From Chloroflexota bacterium (GTDB taxonomy: Bacteria > Chloroflexota > Dehalococcoidia > Lucifugimonadales > JADFKI01), in contig VXRI01000031.1 of the NCBI GenBank assembly GCA_009838595.1, positions 1 through 8,000 on the forward strand: DNA of 8,000 nucleotides, read 5' to 3'. The translations under genes were made by a program, and so were the position numbers. The stretch's first letter is position 1; each line of letters starts with the position of its first letter. The notes beneath the pieces are model-generated. The model did no database searches. It was not told the DNA's origin and saw only the letters and a list, made by a program, of their open reading frames with translations. Shown here piece after piece: positions 5,072 to 8,000 of this stretch.

Positions 5072-6505
5072 ATGAGCGAACGAAACGCTGACTACATCAT
5101 TCATGGCGGGCTTGTGGTGCGCGGAAGCGGAATTACGCGCGAGGACATCGTGGTCAAGGACAGCAAAATATGCGCGAATGCCGAAATGTACAGATTGGAA
5201 GACGCGGCGCGCGTTATCGACGCCTCCGGCCTTTATGTTATGCCCGGCATTGTGGACGCGCACAACCACCCCGTCTATGCAGACCGTATCGAGACTTTCT
5301 CCATGAGCGCAGCGTTCGGGGGCATTACGACAGTCGTGCCGTTTATTTCCAACAGGCGGCGCGAGGGCGTTGAAGGCACGGTTTCGGACATAATTCGGGA
5401 GTTCATGGACGAGGCGGCAGAGACGTCGTACCTGGACTATGCGATACACGCGATTCTGCTCGGCGATGACGATGTAGAAGAGCAGGTGCCTGAGATGATG
5501 CAAATGGGCGTCATCTCGTTCAAGATGTACATGACCTACCCGCGTCGGGGCATGATGATGCCTGACGACAGGATGCTGAAAGCTATGGAACTTGCAGCAG
5601 GAGACGGCGGCATAGCCATGGTGCATGCGGAAAACGGTTACTGCATAGATTACCTTGTGGACAAGATGACAGTCGAGGGAAACACGGGAAGGGAGCATTA
5701 CGCGCCTTCGCAGCCGCGCATCCTTGAAATTGAGGCTGCGAACCGTGCCGCGACCTATGCGGAAGTCACAGGCTGTCCACTGTACATCGTGCATCTGTCG
5801 GCGCGGGAGATGATTGGCGTGCTGGAACGCTTCCGCGGAAGTGGAGCCGTGCAGCTGTTCGGCGAGACCTGCCCGCAGTATCTTGCCCTGACGAATCAGA
5901 AGATGCTGGACTTCGGCGCGCTTGCCAAGATAGGCCCGCCGCTGCGGGAGCGCGAGGACAACGAAGCGATGTGGTATGGGCTGTCCTCACACCTTATCGA
6001 CACGATAGCCAGCGATTTCTGTGGGCATAAGAAGTCACAGAAGGCATCTTATAATGCTGAAACGGACCCAGACGCCGAAGGCTCCATCTTCGACGCGACA
6101 TTCGGGGGCAACTGGGCAGAGCAGATGCTGTGCGTTGCCTACCACGAGGGCGTGAATATGGGGCGTATCACCCTGCCTCGCCTAGTGCAGGTGATGTGCG
6201 AGAATCCTGCGAAGATATTCGGGTTGTATCCCAAGAAAGGCTCACTAGACGCAGGCACGGACGCAGACATTGTGCTGTTCGACCCTGCCGTCAAGCATAC
6301 GCTGTCGGCGGAAGCGCAGCATTGCCTTGCAGACTTCACGATGTTCGAGGGCATGGATGTAATCGGGCAGCCCATACTAACGATGCAACGGGGTGAGATT
6401 TTGGTCGAAAATGGCTTGATGCACAGGCCGAAGGGGCGCGCCGAATACCTGCCCGGCAATCGCGATCTTGCCGCGTATGCGCCAAATGGACACAAGGTGA
6501 TGTAA
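5072..6505 (+). CDS. Dihydropyrimidinase/hydantoinase-family amidohydrolase
   Basis: A 477-residue member of the amidohydrolase superfamily. Dihydropyrimidinases and D-hydantoinases open the cyclic amide bond of dihydrouracil, dihydrothymine or hydantoins with a two-metal (usually Zn) centre. All expected ligands are present: His64 and His66 in VDAHNHP, Lys151 in SFKMYMTY (the lysine that becomes carboxylated), His185 in VHAENG, His241 in YIVHLS and Asp315 in ASDFCGHKK. Tyr156 matches the substrate-binding Tyr. The length is typical. The block after the last Asp reads SDFCGHKK rather than the common SDHCPF, so the true substrate may differ from dihydrouracil; other cyclic amides or imides are possible. 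Cytoplasmic, normally tetrameric. Start: ATG 5072 has GGAG six bases upstream; ATG 5066 and TTG 5009 are in frame but less well placed. It probably shares a transcript or regulation with the preceding monooxygenase. Confidence 0.9.
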   Translation: MSERNADYIIHGGLVVRGSGITREDIVVKDSKICANAEMYRLEDAARVIDASGLYVMPGIVDAHNHPVYADRIETFSMSAAFGGITTVVPFISNRRREGVEGTVSDIIREFMDEAAETSYLDYAIHAILLGDDDVEEQVPEMMQMGVISFKMYMTYPRRGMMMPDDRMLKAMELAAGDGGIAMVHAENGYCIDYLVDKMTVEGNTGREHYAPSQPRILEIEAANRAATYAEVTGCPLYIVHLSAREMIGVLERFRGSGAVQLFGETCPQYLALTNQKMLDFGALAKIGPPLREREDNEAMWYGLSSHLIDTIASDFCGHKKSQKASYNAETDPDAEGSIFDATFGGNWAEQMLCVAYHEGVNMGRITLPRLVQVMCENPAKIFGLYPKKGSLDAGTDADIVLFDPAVKHTLSAEAQHCLADFTMFEGMDVIGQPILTMQRGEILVENGLMHRPKGRAEYLPGNRDLAAYAPNGHKVM

Positions 6506-6544
6506 AGGCGCCTTACGCCGGCATCAGTTAGCAGGATAGATTAG

Positions 6545-7435
6545 ATGAAAGTCCACTTAATCGACGGCACCTACGAACTCTTCCGCGCCTACTTCGCCAT
6601 GCCCAAGTCAACCGGTCCCTCCGGTCAGCCAACCGGCGCAGCGCGTGGGCTATTGCAGACGCTTCTATCGTTGCTTCGCCAAGACGATGTTACGCACACC
6701 GCCTGCGCCTTTGACAGTGAAATTTTATCGTTCAGGAACGACCTCTTCGCAGGCTACAAAACAGGCGAAGACACGTCATCGGACTTGAGGGCGCAATTCG
6801 AACTGGCGGAGCGCGTAGCGAGTGCGTTGGGACTGGTCGTCTGGCGAATGGTGGAGTTCGAGGCGGACGACGCCATCGCAACGGCGGCGTGCCGGTGGGC
6901 AGACGACCCTACCGTGGAGCAAGTGGTAATGTGCTCGCCGGACAAAGACTTGGCGCAAGTCGTGCGCGGCAGCAGTGTCGTGAGCCTAGACAGACGGCGT
7001 GACCAAGTGAGCGACGAAGCGGGCGTCATCGATAAGTTCGGCGTGCCACCAGCGTCGATACCGGACTATCTCTCGCTAGTCGGCGACTCCGCGGACGGCA
7101 TACCCGGCGTACCACGCTGGGGTGCCAAATCCACCGCGCAGGTATTGCAACGCTACAAGCACATCGAAGAAATCCCCAACGATGCTAATGAGTGGGACAT
7201 CAAGGTACGCGGCGGCAACACATTAGCGCGCAATCTATCCGAGAAGCGGGAATTAGCCGCGCTGTACAAGCAACTCGCCACGCTACGCCTCGATGTGCCA
7301 ATCAGCGAATCGCTGCAATGCTTGGAGTGGCAAGGCGCAAGAAAGTCAGAATATCAGGCGCTATGCATAGAATGCGGCTTCGACAGGTTCATAGACTCGC
7401 CGCACAAGTGGCAGGAAGGAGGCGCGCCATCATAA
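6545..7435 (+). CDS. Stand-alone 5'-3' exonuclease with H3TH domain
   Basis: A 296-residue protein related to the 5'-nuclease domain of DNA polymerase I and to phage T5/ExoIX-type flap nucleases, without any polymerase domain. The N-terminal PIN-like part shows metal-binding acids at Asp7 (LIDGTYELFRAYFA), Asp57 (AFDSE), Glu106/Asp108/Asp109 (EFEADDA) and Asp133/Asp135 (SPDKDL). FRNDLFAGYK at 63-72 corresponds to the helical clamp region. The H3TH DNA-binding part follows with DYLSLVGDSADGIPGVPRWG at 174-193 and K195. Likely role: removal of 5' flaps or RNA primers, or repair, in the cytoplasm. The usual Arg of the YKxxR motif is replaced (YKTGE, Glu75), which I recall from related stand-alone nucleases. 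AGGA at 6533-6536 lies eight bases before ATG 6545. It is 39 bases after the dihydropyrimidinase gene, so it may be co-transcribed despite an unrelated role. Confidence 0.9.
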   Translation: MKVHLIDGTYELFRAYFAMPKSTGPSGQPTGAARGLLQTLLSLLRQDDVTHTACAFDSEILSFRNDLFAGYKTGEDTSSDLRAQFELAERVASALGLVVWRMVEFEADDAIATAACRWADDPTVEQVVMCSPDKDLAQVVRGSSVVSLDRRRDQVSDEAGVIDKFGVPPASIPDYLSLVGDSADGIPGVPRWGAKSTAQVLQRYKHIEEIPNDANEWDIKVRGGNTLARNLSEKRELAALYKQLATLRLDVPISESLQCLEWQGARKSEYQALCIECGFDRFIDSPHKWQEGGAPS

Positions 7436-7457
7436 AGGGTATGTGGAATGTGGGCGG

Positions 7458-7532
7458 TGGTACCCCCGGAGGGACTCGAACCCACGCACCTGGCTCCGGA
7501 GGCCAGTGCTCTATCCGCTGAGCTACGGGGGC
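7458..7532 (-). tRNA. trnR: tRNA-Arg (anticodon CCG)
   Basis: Acceptor GCCCCCG/CGGGGGT pairs with a G-T at the first position. The anticodon stem CTGGC/GCCAG encloses CTCCGGA (anticodon CCG, reading CGG). The T arm GTGGG/CCCTC with TTCGAGT carries a T-T mismatch at 50:64. Discriminator A is at 7461 and CCA is encoded at 7460-7458. It converges on the exonuclease gene, 22 bases from its stop codon, with no clear terminator between them. Confidence 0.96.
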
Positions 7533-7540
7533 ATATCTCA

Positions 7541-7569
7541 AATATAGCAGTTGCCGGCTGGCATAACAA
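7541..7569 (-). promoter_or_regulatory. Sigma-70 promoter of tRNA-Arg(CCG)
   Basis: On the minus strand TTGTTA (7569-7564) is followed after exactly 17 bases by TATATT (7546-7541), preceded by TGC (extended -10). The -10 box ends eight bases before the mature tRNA, so transcription would begin almost at its 5' end. Confidence 0.75.
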
Positions 7570-7575
7570 GGAAGT

Positions 7576-7796
7576 GGGGCGAATTCGCAGGGCAATCGCA
7601 TCTAAATTGATTGGGCGAGAACTTCGGAGAAATCAGCCGTTTTGCGCCTCTTCCAGGCTACGATATTCGCTGAAATATGCAGTCAAGGCTTTACCAAACC
7701 TTCAATGAGACTTGGAATCATCATTGTATATGATAAGTGAGCGCAATAAGTATTCCAATTGTCGCAAGATGCGATTGCCCTGGGCGAATTCGCCCC
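7576..7796. mobile_element. MITE-like element with ~28-bp terminal inverted repeats
   Basis: The left arm 7576-7603 (GGGGCGAATTCG then CAGGGCAATCGCATCT) matches the complement of the right arm 7767-7796 except for a 2-base gap. The interior of about 160 bases has no gene. The right arm itself contains the 14-bp palindrome GGGCGAATTCGCCC (7782-7795). Size and layout fit a non-autonomous miniature element. No target-site duplication is obvious, so a paired-repeat or extragenic repeat family is an alternative. Confidence 0.5.
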
Positions 7797-7845
7797 GATT
7801 ACGCGTTTGCGAAAAACCTGCTATTTCCTATTCTACATAGCATTC

Positions 7846-7896
7846 TCGTCAGTCATTTCGAATGCAGCGAAGCGCAGTGAGAAAACCAAAGTCTAG
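7846..7896. repeat. Degenerate interspersed repeat (GTCATTTCGAA type)
   Basis: GTCATTTCGAATGCAGCGAA followed by GCGCAGTGAGAAA resembles the short GTCATTTCGAGCGAAGCGAGAAATCT repeats scattered through many environmental bacterial genomes. The call rests on motif recollection and a single copy in this window. Confidence 0.35.
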
Positions 7897-8000
7897 GAAT
7901 GGCGAAGTGCGATGATAGCGCAAATACCGGACTGCGCGGAATATGTAACCATTGGTGCTAGTTTCAGACATAGTTGAAAAAGCCACGAGGATGCGCCATT

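Larger units (their letters stand above)
7533..8000. other. Right-end intergenic region, no gene seen
   Basis: After the tRNA promoter no open frame of credible coding quality exists on either strand up to the window end. The visible structure is an inverted-repeat pair (7576-7796) and a degenerate interspersed repeat (7846-7896). The plus-strand frame covering 7448-7708 is only the complement of the tRNA and its promoter. Confidence 0.6.

Noticed and set aside
5042..5794. Minus-strand open frame of 250 codons
   Set aside because: It is the complement of the amidohydrolase gene, rich in His/Arg/Val and without family motifs.

Overview
The window looks like chromosomal DNA of a free-living bacterium with moderately high GC genes (by eye about 53-60%). 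It carries SGNH and alpha/beta hydrolases, a luciferase-like flavin monooxygenase, a dihydropyrimidinase-type amidohydrolase and a stand-alone 5'-3' exonuclease. This mix, the frequent TTG codons near gene starts, tRNA genes that encode CCA, and the style of the intergenic repeats suggest a Chloroflexota lineage such as SAR202/Dehalococcoidia. That placement is an inference from remembered family composition; no marker gene here proves it.

Left part (1-1835, minus strand): the first 855 bases are most of an SGNH-type esterase gene running off the left edge. It is missed by ORF calling that requires a stop codon inside the window. Upstream of it is an alpha/beta hydrolase with a cysteine in the nucleophile elbow and a clear sigma-70 promoter. 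A perfect 15-bp hairpin separates the two genes.

Middle (1836-3757): a four-gene tRNA cluster on the minus strand is transcribed Val(CAC), Leu(CAG), Arg(GCG), Val(TAC) from an extended -10 promoter. Beyond it lies decayed, more AT-rich DNA: the C-terminal remnant of a transposase, then a small lipoprotein gene whose reading frame is broken by a 19-bp tandem duplication. Removing one copy restores a continuous 147-residue protein. About 540 bases without a gene follow, holding a degenerate inverted repeat and short direct repeats.

Right part (3758-7435, plus strand): three intact genes lie head to tail. They are a luciferase-like flavin monooxygenase (TTG start), a dihydropyrimidinase-family hydrolase with all its metal ligands, and a 5'-3' exonuclease with an H3TH domain. 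The first two may act on related cyclic or amide substrates. A 13-bp dyad between them may be an operator. The exonuclease is converged upon by a tRNA-Arg(CCG) gene on the minus strand with its own promoter. The last 470 bases hold no gene. They contain a MITE-like pair of inverted repeats and a degenerate interspersed repeat.

No complete novel defence or mobile system is visible. The most distinctive signals are the 19-bp duplication in the lipoprotein gene, the tRNA-Arg with a GCG anticodon, the Cys-nucleophile hydrolase, and the monooxygenase-amidohydrolase pair with its dyad.
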